From the NCBI GenBank assembly GCA_024640405.1, contig JAHEFB010000024.1, positions 2,088 through 64,180 on the forward strand: a stretch of 62,093 nt of DNA, read 5' to 3'. This DNA is from Alphaproteobacteria bacterium (GTDB lineage: Bacteria; Pseudomonadota; Alphaproteobacteria; Rhizobiales; Aestuariivirgaceae). The notes beneath the pieces were generated by a model. It had not been told where the DNA came from. It saw only the letters and a program-made list of their open reading frames with translations, and did no database searches. Made by a program: the position numbers and the translations under genes. The number at the start of each line of letters is the position of its first letter. Position 1 is the stretch's first letter. Positions 1 through 8,164 of this stretch are shown here, piece by piece.

Positions 1-2
1 AC

Positions 3-176
3 CAGTGTCTCAACTTCCATACTTCGAATGCAGTTGTCCGTACCGCATCCATGGCTCAGGTGAAAAAACCGGTATATAACTCGTCGGTCGGCAACTGGAC
101 CCGATACCGCTCACACCTGCAGCCGGTCATTGCCGAACTGGCCGACGTTATTGCAGCATATGAAAAAGACCTGTAG
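3..176 (+). CDS. Sulfotransferase, C-terminal fragment (5' end outside window)
   Basis: An open frame runs from the left edge to a TAG at 174-176 and encodes about 57 residues. It contains TSNAVVRTAS and KPVYNSSVGNW, which resemble the C-terminal end of bacterial TPR-sulfotransferases; the complete gene that follows ends similarly (TASVYQVRQPISPRSVGRW). Only 3 bases separate its stop from the next ATG, so the two are probably a tandem pair in one transcript. The catalytic part is outside the window, so the assignment rests on similarity to its neighbour. Confidence 0.6.
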   Translation, partial: QCLNFHTSNAVVRTASMAQVKKPVYNSSVGNWTRYRSHLQPVIAELADVIAAYEKDL

Positions 177-179
177 GCA

Positions 180-2093
180 ATGCTTCCATCGTCACCTGAA
201 AAACTCTGGACCGAAGCCCGCTCACTGCAGGCAAAAGGCAAGCTGCAACGTGCCAGAAAACTGTTTGTGCAAGCCCGGAAACAGGCACCGCGTGCCCCGG
301 GACTGGCTCTGGAACTTGGCGTCCTGGAAGCACAGATGGGATTGCTCAAACACGCTTTGCGAACACTGCAGGACGCCTTAAAACTGGCGCCGGCATCCCC
401 CAACGCCCATTACAATCTCGCCGAAGTCTGCCGCGCGGCGGGTCAGTACGACCGGGCAAGTGTATCATTTCGCGAGGCACTTCGATTGGACCCGGAGCAC
501 GCCGAAGCGCAATTTGGACTTGGAGACAGCCTGCTGGCGCAGGAAAATGCCGGCGAGGCGCTGCCCCACCTTGAGCAAGCCGCCGCCAAACTGCCTCAGG
601 ACCCGGAAGTAAAGTTGACTCTGGCGCAGGCCCTTCTGGAGTTGGAGCAACCCCAAAAGGCGCTGCCTTTGCTGTCGACAATCGTGCAGACACACCGCGA
701 TTTCCTGGCCGGTCACATGGAATTTCTGCGAGCCTTGAACGCCCACGCAAGGCCAAGCCAGGTGGCGCGCCACATCAGGTTGATGGAAGAGATATTTGAC
801 ATGGCCGATGTGCTGACATCGTTCGATCAGGACACGCCGGCCAGCATTTCGGCGCTGGAGATACTGGCAGACTGCTATCAGGCAGGCGCCATACATGAAC
901 GGGCCTCGCAAATCGGCGAGATGCTCTATAGCCGCAAGTCATCGCGCGCCTCAGGTGCAATGTTGCTGGGAACACTGGCTGTCCAGGATGGCGATTTTGA
1001 CGCTGCCGAGACGTTTTTCCGGCAGGTTGTTGGATGGCGGCCAAATTCCAGCGACGCGATGTATCGCCTGTCTGTTATTAATCGGCTCTCTCTGGAGGCT
1101 GAACCGGAACTTGAGGACCTGCTTCACGACGCGCAAAATGCCCCGTCGTCGCAGCGTCTGTACGCCGGTCTTGCCCTTTATCGTCTTCTGTCGCGAAACG
1201 GTCGCTCGCAGGACGCATTCAAGGCCCTCGCAACCGCCAAGGCCGTCCGGGCACGCGAATATCCATACAACAAGGATCCGGCAGAACGCAGCAATGCCGG
1301 CAACAAACAGGTTTTCACGCCTGCATTCTTTGCCGGGCGGGGCAATGAAGGCTATTCAGGTGAAGGTTGCATATTCATTGTCGGCATGATGCGTTCCGGC
1401 ACCACTTTGACCGAGCAGGTTCTGGCCGCCCACTCACAGGTTCATGCCGGTGGTGAACGCGATGACATGATGTCGATCGTAGAAAGTCTTCGTCACGATC
1501 TGACAAAGGTACCGGATCTTCCGGCGGACTGGGCAGCCACCGTCGGCAAGAAGCTGCACGAGGAAATGTTCAAGGATGCCGGCAACAAAGCCTGTGCAAC
1601 TGACAAACTTCCCGGAAATATCGATTATGCCGGGCTGATAAGGTTTCTGCTGCCAAAGGCAAAGTTTGTTTACTGCCATCGCACGCCTCAGGACTGCGCC
1701 ATGTCGACATTTGAGCAGAATTTCTCAACCGCTGTGCGATACTCCTTTGATCTGAAGGCAATTGCCCACAAATATGCGCTGCACGAAGATATCGCGCGGT
1801 ACTGGACCGACACCTGCAAGCTCGACATATTCGACCTGGATTACGACGCCATGGTTCATGATCCGGAACCCCATATCCGAAGATTACTGGAATTCACAGG
1901 TTTGGAGTTTGAGGAAGATTGCCTGTATCCCAATGAAGTAAAACGGGAAATCAGAACTGCCAGCGTGTATCAGGTGCGTCAGCCCATCTCGCCCAGGTCG
2001 GTTGGGCGATGGAAGACATATGAGAATGAACTTCAGCCGTTCACCAGCGAACTGGCCGAGTGGCGGACCAGGATGGGGTTGAAGAGTTCATGA
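180..2093 (+). CDS. TPR-repeat sulfotransferase
   Basis: A 637-residue protein in two parts. Residues about 1-330 are helical TPR-like repeats (for example ARKLFVQARKQAPRAPGLA and ASVSFREALRLDPEHAEA). Residues about 395-637 form a sulfotransferase domain with the 5'-phosphosulfate loop FIVGMMRSGTTL near residue 398 and a C-terminal SSVGRW-like segment (PRSVGRWKTYE). Proteins of this architecture transfer sulfate from PAPS to a polysaccharide, lipid or small-molecule hydroxyl; the acceptor cannot be read from sequence. The ATG lies 3 bases after the previous sulfotransferase fragment, and the stop overlaps the next ATG (ATGA). No signal peptide is visible, so it is probably cytosolic. Confidence 0.85.
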   Translation: MLPSSPEKLWTEARSLQAKGKLQRARKLFVQARKQAPRAPGLALELGVLEAQMGLLKHALRTLQDALKLAPASPNAHYNLAEVCRAAGQYDRASVSFREALRLDPEHAEAQFGLGDSLLAQENAGEALPHLEQAAAKLPQDPEVKLTLAQALLELEQPQKALPLLSTIVQTHRDFLAGHMEFLRALNAHARPSQVARHIRLMEEIFDMADVLTSFDQDTPASISALEILADCYQAGAIHERASQIGEMLYSRKSSRASGAMLLGTLAVQDGDFDAAETFFRQVVGWRPNSSDAMYRLSVINRLSLEAEPELEDLLHDAQNAPSSQRLYAGLALYRLLSRNGRSQDAFKALATAKAVRAREYPYNKDPAERSNAGNKQVFTPAFFAGRGNEGYSGEGCIFIVGMMRSGTTLTEQVLAAHSQVHAGGERDDMMSIVESLRHDLTKVPDLPADWAATVGKKLHEEMFKDAGNKACATDKLPGNIDYAGLIRFLLPKAKFVYCHRTPQDCAMSTFEQNFSTAVRYSFDLKAIAHKYALHEDIARYWTDTCKLDIFDLDYDAMVHDPEPHIRRLLEFTGLEFEEDCLYPNEVKREIRTASVYQVRQPISPRSVGRWKTYENELQPFTSELAEWRTRMGLKSS

Positions 2094-2872
2094 AGTTTGC
2101 CGCCAATCTGTCTATGATGTTCACGGAAGTGGAATTCCCGGAGCGATTTCAGGCTGCAGCAAAGGCCGGGTTTTCCGCAGTCGAATATTTGTTCCCGTAT
2201 GAATGGGACTCAAATCTGCTGGCCGGGAAACTCCACGAGAACAATTTGCAGCAGGTATTGTTCAACCTGCCTCCGGGCAACTGGGACGCCGGCGAAAGAG
2301 GCCTGGCCTCCCTGCCCGGCCGTGACGAAGAATTCTGCGCGGGCATAAACAAGGCCATTGCCTGCGCCGGGCACCTGAATCTGTCCAGGTTGCATTGCAT
2401 GGCAGGAATACGCGATCAGTCCATTGACCACGAGGCTCAACGTGACGTCTATGTGAGCAGATTGCGCCGGGCCGCACAATTGTGTGCCGACAACTCCATC
2501 CAACTGCTGATTGAACCAATAAACCCGGTCGACATCCCGGGTTACTTTCTCAATGATTTCGGCATGGCTCTTGATATCCTGGCCGAAGTAAACGCAACGG
2601 CTCCAGATTTGCTGAAACTGCAATTCGACATCTACCACTGCCACAAAATTCATGGCGATGTGCCTGCATGGCTGGAAAAGTGCCGGATTCATACGGCTCA
2701 TCTACAGATTGCAGGCGTACCTGATCGCCATGAACCCGATCACGGCGACCTGCCGTTGCAAGAAATCATGGAAGTGTGTGCGCAGTTGCATCCTGATCTC
2801 TGGATTGGATGTGAGTATCGCCCGAAGGCACGGACCGAAGCCGGACTGCAATGGATGAAATCCTATATATGA
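2090..2872 (+). CDS. hyi: Hydroxypyruvate isomerase (TIM-barrel)
   Basis: A 260-residue protein beginning MKFAANLSMMFTEVEF, typical of Hyi/OtnI-type hydroxypyruvate isomerases, which interconvert hydroxypyruvate and tartronate semialdehyde. Visible family segments are GFSAVEYLFPY, the LIEPIN strand with a likely metal-binding glutamate, LQFDIYHC, and the C-terminal GCEYRP. The start at 2090 overlaps the sulfotransferase stop (ATGA), with a GGGG/GAAGAG purine tract upstream, so translation is probably coupled. A longer in-frame start at 2060 lies inside the upstream gene and is unlikely. The usual glyoxylate partners (gcl, glxR) are absent here. Its 3' end overlaps the convergent glycosyltransferase by 10 bases. 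Confidence 0.85.
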   Translation: MKFAANLSMMFTEVEFPERFQAAAKAGFSAVEYLFPYEWDSNLLAGKLHENNLQQVLFNLPPGNWDAGERGLASLPGRDEEFCAGINKAIACAGHLNLSRLHCMAGIRDQSIDHEAQRDVYVSRLRRAAQLCADNSIQLLIEPINPVDIPGYFLNDFGMALDILAEVNATAPDLLKLQFDIYHCHKIHGDVPAWLEKCRIHTAHLQIAGVPDRHEPDHGDLPLQEIMEVCAQLHPDLWIGCEYRPKARTEAGLQWMKSYI

Positions 2873-4026
2873 CCATTCCGGTCGCGATATGTGGCAATCG
2901 CATCTCGATAATCAGTTAACAGTTTGGCGAATATACCGTCCCATTCATGCTCGGATATGGCAATTTCACGGGCACGAGCACCGAATTTGATGCGCATATC
3001 CTTATCTTCCAGTAACTGCATCAACCGGTCGGCCATCTGGTCTTCACGGTCTACCGGTACCAGAAATCCGGTTTCGCCCTCTCGAACGAGGCAACGCGAA
3101 CCGGTAGCATCGGCAGTTACAGCCGGTAAACCACTAGCCATGGCTTCAAGAGTGACATTGCCGAATGTTTCACTGACGGAGGGAAAGAAAAACACATCTG
3201 AAGAAGCATAACCGGTAGCCAGATCATCGCCATGAAGAAACCCGGCGAACACTGTCTCCGGCAAAGCCTTGCGCATCCAGCCCGCTTCCGGACCGTCGCC
3301 CAGCAAGATAGTGCGATGCTCAATCCCGCGCGTGCCTAGCTCGGAAAACACTCTTGCCATGAGCGCCATGTTCTTTTCCGCAACCAGACGACCGGCATAA
3401 GCGATCAGCAGATCATCATCGGCAATCCCGTGTGCCCGTCGCCACGCCTGCGATCGCTTTGCAGGATTGAATCGCTCATGATCGATACCCCGTGTCCACA
3501 ATCGCATATTGTCCGCGATGCCCTGCCCTGCCAGTTTGTCGATCATCGACACCGACGGGACATAAACGTGTTCGCAGCGTGCATAAAAAGCCCGCAGCCT
3601 GGCATGAAACAACGGCTTCAGAAATCCGAGTTTGTAATACCGCAGATATGTATCGAAGCGTGTGTGGAACGACGAGACTGCCGGAACCTGCATCTGTTCC
3701 GACAGTTTCAGGGCGCTATGACCGGTAATGTCAGGAACCGCAATATGAAACAGGTCGGGTTTGAACTGAAAAATTTCCTGCCTGAGTTTCTCCGTCAGTT
3801 TGTAACCCAGGCGATACTCCTTGCGGGTCGGTATCGCAAATGACGGAACCGGCAGAAGTTTTCCAAAATGTTTCATGCCGGGAGTTTCGGCCACCGGCGC
3901 AATGATCATCACCTCTACCCCATTGCGCTCCAGCCATTCCACAAGCCGGTTCAGCGTCAATGAAACGCCATCCTTGATGTAGTTGTAGTTGCCGGTGGTC
4001 AGAACGACCCGCAATGGTTCTGTCAA
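2863..4026 (-). CDS. GT4-family glycosyltransferase
   Basis: A 387-residue GT-B glycosyltransferase. The N-terminal Rossmann half opens with VVLTTGNYNYIKDGVS and has a glycine/valine-rich acceptor loop. The C-terminal half has AYAGRLVAEKN, LLGDGPEAGWM and the donor-site signature FFFPSVSETFGNVTLEAMA (the E-x7-E motif). It resembles SqdX/MgtA-type lipid or mannosyl transferases (GDYNY...G.. opening; SFHTRFDTYLRYY). Donor and acceptor are not determinable. The apparent start is a TTG at 4026 with a distant AAAGG, so the N-terminus is uncertain by a few residues. It faces hyi convergently. Confidence 0.8.
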   Translation of the reverse strand: MTEPLRVVLTTGNYNYIKDGVSLTLNRLVEWLERNGVEVMIIAPVAETPGMKHFGKLLPVPSFAIPTRKEYRLGYKLTEKLRQEIFQFKPDLFHIAVPDITGHSALKLSEQMQVPAVSSFHTRFDTYLRYYKLGFLKPLFHARLRAFYARCEHVYVPSVSMIDKLAGQGIADNMRLWTRGIDHERFNPAKRSQAWRRAHGIADDDLLIAYAGRLVAEKNMALMARVFSELGTRGIEHRTILLGDGPEAGWMRKALPETVFAGFLHGDDLATGYASSDVFFFPSVSETFGNVTLEAMASGLPAVTADATGSRCLVREGETGFLVPVDREDQMADRLMQLLEDKDMRIKFGARAREIAISEHEWDGIFAKLLTDYRDAIATYRDRNGHI

Positions 4027-4273
4027 AACGAGAATCGGCCTTTGGTAGATTGTCGGTTGTTGAGATGAAACCCATCTTCACCAAACTGTCAACGCACGGC
4101 TGGAACTTGATCCACCCGGTTGCTAAAAGGGGTATCCATTCTGCACCCTGCCACTGGAGCGACATGGGTTCTCTTGAACCACTAAAGTTGCTCCGGCAAT
4201 TTTAAATCGATCAGTTTTGTGATTTTGACTGATTCAATCAAAAACCATACAGATCTACCCGTGGAGAGGTTTT

Positions 4274-5233
4274 TTGCTGGTAATCCCTACAACCATGACG
4301 GTTGCCTTCATTGCCCTGGCAATTGAGCGGTTTCTCGGTTTTCCGAGCCCGCTACGCCGGATCGTCGACCATCCGGCAAACTGGCTGTACCGGTTGAACG
4401 GGATCTTCACGGCGCTTGTACCCGACGACAACGCCGGCATATTCCGTCGCAAAGTTATGGGCGCCGCGTTCTGCGTGTTGAGTCTGACAGTCACGGTAGC
4501 ATTGGCCGCCGTTGCCACTTCAGCGCTCCGCAACCTTCCATACGCATGGTTTTGGGAAGGAGTACTGGCCACACCCTTTCTCGCCCAGTATGCATTGCGC
4601 GTCCGTGCACGCGCCGTCGCCAGCGCACTGGAAGCAAACAACCTGTCTGCCGCACAACAAGAACTGACACAGTTGGTGAACCACGATTTGTCACAACTGG
4701 ATGAAAGCGATGTGACCCGGGGCTGCCTCGAGGCTGTCGCCGTGAACACGGCAACTGCAATAGTTACTCCTGCATTCTGGCTGGCCTTGTTCGGATTGCC
4801 CGGAATTATCGCCATTTCAGCGCTGTCCGCCACGCATCGCCGTCTGGCACATGACCGTAGCGCCCATAGACTTTGCGATTTGCTGGACACCGCCGCAAAC
4901 TTTCTGCCGGCCCGCCTGGCTGGCCTGCTGTTTGCCGGCGCGGCCAGCATGACATCACCGTCAGCCGGCGCCCGAGCGCTGGAGACAATCTGGCAGGATG
5001 CCGGAAAGTCTGCAAACTGGACACTGAGTTGGCCGGAGTGCGCCATTTCAGGCTCTCTGGACGTCAGTCTCGGCGGCCCGCGGCAATATGGCGACAACTG
5101 GGTTGATCGCAACTGGATTGGCGATGGCCAGCACCAACTCAATGCGGGAGATTTGCGTTCCGGCCTCAAGCTGCTGGCACAAACCCTGACCCTGTTCACC
5201 GTGCTGGTCGGTATAGCAGCCGCTTTCGCCTGA
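4274..5233 (+). CDS. Diverged CobD/CbiB-type membrane protein
   Basis: A 319-residue membrane protein with four to five hydrophobic segments, collinear with adenosylcobinamide-phosphate synthase CobD/CbiB of the B12 pathway. Matching landmarks are LGFPSPLRRIVDHPANW near residue 21, LDESDVTRGCLEAVAVN near 142, GLPGIIAISAL near 174, LLDTAANFLPARLAGLL near 203, GPRQYG and WIGDG near the C-terminus. Several residues strongly conserved in true CobD appear lost: VGRDT reads VNHDL, AEN reads AVN, and NTxDSM reads SATHRR. It may be inactive or repurposed. No other cobalamin gene lies nearby. Start is uncertain: TTG 4274 follows GGAGAGG closely, and ATG 4295 is an alternative. Confidence 0.7.
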   Translation: MLVIPTTMTVAFIALAIERFLGFPSPLRRIVDHPANWLYRLNGIFTALVPDDNAGIFRRKVMGAAFCVLSLTVTVALAAVATSALRNLPYAWFWEGVLATPFLAQYALRVRARAVASALEANNLSAAQQELTQLVNHDLSQLDESDVTRGCLEAVAVNTATAIVTPAFWLALFGLPGIIAISALSATHRRLAHDRSAHRLCDLLDTAANFLPARLAGLLFAGAASMTSPSAGARALETIWQDAGKSANWTLSWPECAISGSLDVSLGGPRQYGDNWVDRNWIGDGQHQLNAGDLRSGLKLLAQTLTLFTVLVGIAAAFA

Positions 5234-5320
5234 CACTTGATTTTCATTACACACGGCATTTGACTTTGCAGTCTTACGCTTCATAACAGGTGCAGACAAT
5301 TCAGATCTGCAGGCCAGTAT

Positions 5321-5584
5321 ATACCAAAGGAACCGACTATTGACCCATTTGACCGATTTTTCCCGTTTGCCGGCTAGGCATGCTACACGCCGCGGCCCGG
5401 TCGGCCGCAAGTGGAGCATAACGACGCCCGGCAGACGGGAAAAATCGGCCTTCGGTGGGTCAAATCCGCCCATCTGGTTCGTTGCGGCGCTGGCCCGATG
5501 CACCGCATCGCGCTGCGCGCCGCGCCTGCCAGAGTGGCCGGATTTGTTCCCATCAAAAGGATCAATAGTCGGCTCCTTTGGTAT
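5321..5584. repeat. Palindromic-ended (MITE-like) repeat, copy 1
   Basis: A 264-bp non-coding element bounded by inverted ends: ATACCAAAGGAACCGACTAT at 5321-5340 and the near-complement ATAGTCGGCTCCTTTGGTAT at 5565-5584. A second inverted pair lies inside (CCGATTTTTCCCGTTTGCCGG and CCGGCAGACGGGAAAAATCGG), so the element can fold extensively. Copy 2 at 21062-21426 has the same ends and internal blocks in opposite orientation. No transposase is encoded. The right end stops 6 bases before the nadK start codon. A clear target-site duplication was not identified. Confidence 0.85.
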
Positions 5585-5590
5585 TACGTC

Positions 5591-6349
5591 ATGAAACTTC
5601 ATTTCGTATCATCTCAGGCACCGGAGGCCATCCAGGCCGCCCTGAAACTGAAGCACCAGTTTGGACAGGCTCCACGCGACGACGCCGATGTAATCGTGGC
5701 GCTGGGTGGTGACGGTTTGATGCTGGAAACCGTTCACAGTGTGCTTGGTTCCGAACAGGCAATTTTCGGCATGAACCGCGGTTCAGTCGGTTTCCTGATG
5801 AATGATTTTGAAGTCGACTCCCTGCCCGACCGCATTGCTGCTGCCACGGAAACTGTCATTCATCCATTGAACATGACCGTAACCGACCGGCAGGGTAACA
5901 GCCATTCAGCCGTCGCCTTCAACGAAGTCTCGATGCTGCGCCAACAACACCAGGCAGCCAAGCTGCGAATATCGATCGACGGAAAAGTACGTCTTGATGA
6001 ACTGATATGCGACGGACTCATCATTGCCACGCCTGCCGGTTCAACCGCCTACAATCTCTCCGCTCATGGCCCCATACTGCCGATAAATTCTCCCCTGCTG
6101 GCACTGACGCCAATCAGCCCCTTTCGGCCGCGGCGATGGCGCGGTGCAATACTGTCGCATGAGGCCGTAGTGGAAATCGAAATGCTGGAGTCAGACAAGC
6201 GGCCGGTATCTGCCGTGGCGGACCAGACGGAGTTTCGTCAGATTACAAAAGTCGTGGTTTGTGAAGATGAAAAAAAATCAGCCCGCCTGTTGTTTGATGA
6301 CGGCCATTCTCTGGCAGAACGTGTATTGAATGAACAATTCCAGTTTTGA
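5591..6349 (+). CDS. nadK: NAD kinase
   Basis: A 252-residue NAD kinase (ATP-NAD kinase, NADP synthesis). It shows the GGDG nucleotide motif (VIVALGGDGLML, residues about 34-45), GMNRGSVGFLMN, the NE motif in AFNEVSML, and GSTAYNLSAHGPI. Length fits alphaproteobacterial NadK. The start at ATG 5591 is chosen because MKLHFVSSQAPEA is the normal beginning; an open frame extends upstream to 5411 but lies inside the repeat element and has no family similarity. No good Shine-Dalgarno is visible before 5591, because repeat sequence occupies that position. Confidence 0.92.
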   Translation: MKLHFVSSQAPEAIQAALKLKHQFGQAPRDDADVIVALGGDGLMLETVHSVLGSEQAIFGMNRGSVGFLMNDFEVDSLPDRIAAATETVIHPLNMTVTDRQGNSHSAVAFNEVSMLRQQHQAAKLRISIDGKVRLDELICDGLIIATPAGSTAYNLSAHGPILPINSPLLALTPISPFRPRRWRGAILSHEAVVEIEMLESDKRPVSAVADQTEFRQITKVVVCEDEKKSARLLFDDGHSLAERVLNEQFQF

Positions 6350-6463
6350 GACAGCGGCTTTAACCATCTGGTATCTGTCTGTTTAGACAGTATTAATCAC
6401 AACCCCGTAATGTGATCACTGTCAGTTGCGTAACCGGCCTGTTGCCGGATCAGAGTATTGAAG

Positions 6464-6492
6464 CGTCGGGTTCCATCGAACCCGGCGTTTTT
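6464..6492 (+). terminator. Strong intrinsic terminator after nadK / possible sRNA 3' end
   Basis: A 10-bp stem (CGTCGGGTTC with GAACCCGGCG, one G-T pair) closes a 4-base loop (CATC) and is followed by TTTTTCTTT. It is the clearest rho-independent terminator in the window. It lies 115 bases past the nadK stop and is preceded by a smaller hairpin (CCGGC-N5-GCCGG, 6434-6448) and a CTGTCT-GTTT-AGACAG palindrome near 6369-6384. Either the nadK transcript ends here with a long 3' UTR, or a small RNA of roughly 100 nt ends here. Confidence 0.8.
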
Positions 6493-6833
6493 CTTTCATG
6501 GCCTTTCACCAATTTCGGCTTTCGATATTGTTTTGCACAATGGGGCCATAAACGGCCTTCCACGCAGATTACGGTATCCTCAGAAACCACAGGCGTTCGA
6601 TGCCCCGGACATCAGATTAGGACACCAACGGGTGCCGCTCGGTACTGCCTGTGCGCTCGCGTCTGAGGTTCGAGTATCTGCTAAGAAGGTTGATAACCGG
6701 CGTCAAAATGGCAGTCTTGCATCAACCCAGGAAATCGAGGCAGTCCAACATCATTGGGGTCCGACATTTCGAACCTTGCCGCTAGAGCTGATCTGAGCTG
6801 GAGGTTCTGAGTTTTTCAACCGGCAGTCCGGTT
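6493..6833. other. Intergenic stretch with no recognisable feature
   Basis: About 340 bases between the terminator and the 3' end of the convergent DUF2336 gene. Open frames across it start inside the terminator stem or have no ribosome binding site and read as shadow composition. No tRNA cloverleaf, repeat or operator was recognised. Confidence 0.4.
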
Positions 6834-8012
6834 TCAGGCCACCCTCGACAGGCCTTCCGACAAGCGGGAAACCAGCGTACGTGTGCGTCCTTCAGTCAAT
6901 TGACTCAACAGGCTGACAATGCGCAGGCGTTCATGTTCGTTGTCAGTGGCATGACGGGTCATGATGATTTCAACCAGAGCGCGCCCGAATGCATCGGCAT
7001 CTGCCTGCTTGCCTGCGGCTCCTGTGGCAGCCGATACCTGGCATATGGCATGCACCAGCACGTGCGCGTCCTGCGGAATACCGGCGCGTCGTAACAGTGT
7101 GTTGACCGTACGGGCAGACATTGTGCCGGTAGCCTTGCGAACCTTGCGCAGCGAGGCTTTGGCCAGATAGGCAAGCGCCCACTCAAAGAATGGCAGATAC
7201 CCGTTCATTCCTGCACGCAACAGCAAAGATGTCGTGAGCATTCCTCGTTGCGACATCAGGGCAACAACCGATTGTAGCCTTTTGTCTTCTACATTCTTCA
7301 GAATGCGCAGCGCGTTTACCTCTTCCTTGTCGGAAATGTAGTCATCGCTGCGATAATCGGCGACCCATCCCTGATACTGGGCGGTTTTCCGCATTTCCTG
7401 TGCCGAGCGTTGATTGTGAACCAGCGCTATCTCGCAAGGCAAATGGGGTAAATCCATCAGCAGCGCACATAGTTTCGGACAACTGTGGAAGCGGTTGTAC
7501 AACTTGCGGCAGTAACCGGCACCCAGGCGGACCTTTTCGTTACGCAGCAGTTCCAGCACGATCTCTTCGTTACCATCCTCTATGATTTTGCGTACGGCGG
7601 CAGGTCCGATATCGGAGCGTGCAGCAACTGCCTTGCAACGCTTCAAGTCTCCGACCGCCAATATTGTCTTCATGATGGCATCGTCAAGCGACGGATTGAG
7701 CCCGATAAACGGGATCGCAATATCGTCCTCGTCAGCAACAATTGCGAATATCAGATCTGCCGAAAGTCCATCAGTCGTAACTAGTCTGTTGGCGATGATG
7801 TCGCGGATATGGCGATCAATATCGCAGGCCAGCTTGGCCACAATGGGCATGACCTGAAGACACTCATCGACGCTGGACTGAGGATCATTGAGCAGATCAC
7901 ACAATTGTCGCGTCAGCGCCAGTCGATCGGCAACATTGCCTGATCTCATCACATTCTCAAAAATCGACACATCCAGGCGTATTTGCCTCTGCTTGAGGAT
8001 CTGTTCGAGCAT
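6834..8012 (-). CDS. DUF2336 domain protein (alpha-solenoid)
   Basis: A 392-residue soluble, almost all-helical protein with repeated HEAT-like units (LALTRQLCDLL, ADLIFAIVADEDDIAIPFIGL, CKAVAARSDIGPAAVRKIIEDG, LLRNEKVRLGAGYCRKLYNRF). The layout matches DUF2336, an alphaproteobacterial family of unknown biochemical role often found near signalling or flagellar genes. There is no signal peptide or membrane segment. It is transcribed alone; the upstream 150 bases contain a half-conserved CtrA-like sequence (TTAA-N7-TTCA) that is too weak to call. Confidence 0.75.
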   Translation of the reverse strand: MLEQILKQRQIRLDVSIFENVMRSGNVADRLALTRQLCDLLNDPQSSVDECLQVMPIVAKLACDIDRHIRDIIANRLVTTDGLSADLIFAIVADEDDIAIPFIGLNPSLDDAIMKTILAVGDLKRCKAVAARSDIGPAAVRKIIEDGNEEIVLELLRNEKVRLGAGYCRKLYNRFHSCPKLCALLMDLPHLPCEIALVHNQRSAQEMRKTAQYQGWVADYRSDDYISDKEEVNALRILKNVEDKRLQSVVALMSQRGMLTTSLLLRAGMNGYLPFFEWALAYLAKASLRKVRKATGTMSARTVNTLLRRAGIPQDAHVLVHAICQVSAATGAAGKQADADAFGRALVEIIMTRHATDNEHERLRIVSLLSQLTEGRTRTLVSRLSEGLSRVA

Positions 8013-8164
8013 ATAGATTTTCCACTCACCAACTGATCGTCAGTCTGTAGAAACCAAATGCCTACTTTCCACGACCGGTTACATTGCCTGTCATGGAAGA
8101 TAAACCAGGAAGTCTTAATGTTTGGTTCACCATAAATTTCTACCCGGCCTGTAGCCGCCATGCA

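Noticed and set aside
4080..4200. Possible cobalamin riboswitch (TGCCACTGG) upstream of the CobD-like gene
   Set aside because: Only a short CCACTGG fragment is present; the conserved B12-box and GGGAA core could not be found in order.
5319..5586. Target-site duplication of the repeat element
   Set aside because: The flanks (GTAT/TACG) offer at best a TA dinucleotide that overlaps the inverted ends; not convincing.
5411..5590. Upstream extension of the NAD kinase reading frame
   Set aside because: It runs through the inverted-end repeat and shows no NadK similarity; the ATG at 5591 gives the normal N-terminus.
6620..6700. tRNA-like GGTTCGAGT sequence
   Set aside because: No acceptor or D-arm pairing could be formed around it.
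6458..6796. 112-residue frame between nadK and the DUF2336 gene
   Set aside because: It begins within the terminator hairpin region, lacks a ribosome binding site and has no recognisable domain.
8090..8125. CtrA-like sequence upstream of the DUF2336 gene
   Set aside because: One half-site is TTCA rather than TTAA; too degenerate to call next to the two exact boxes.
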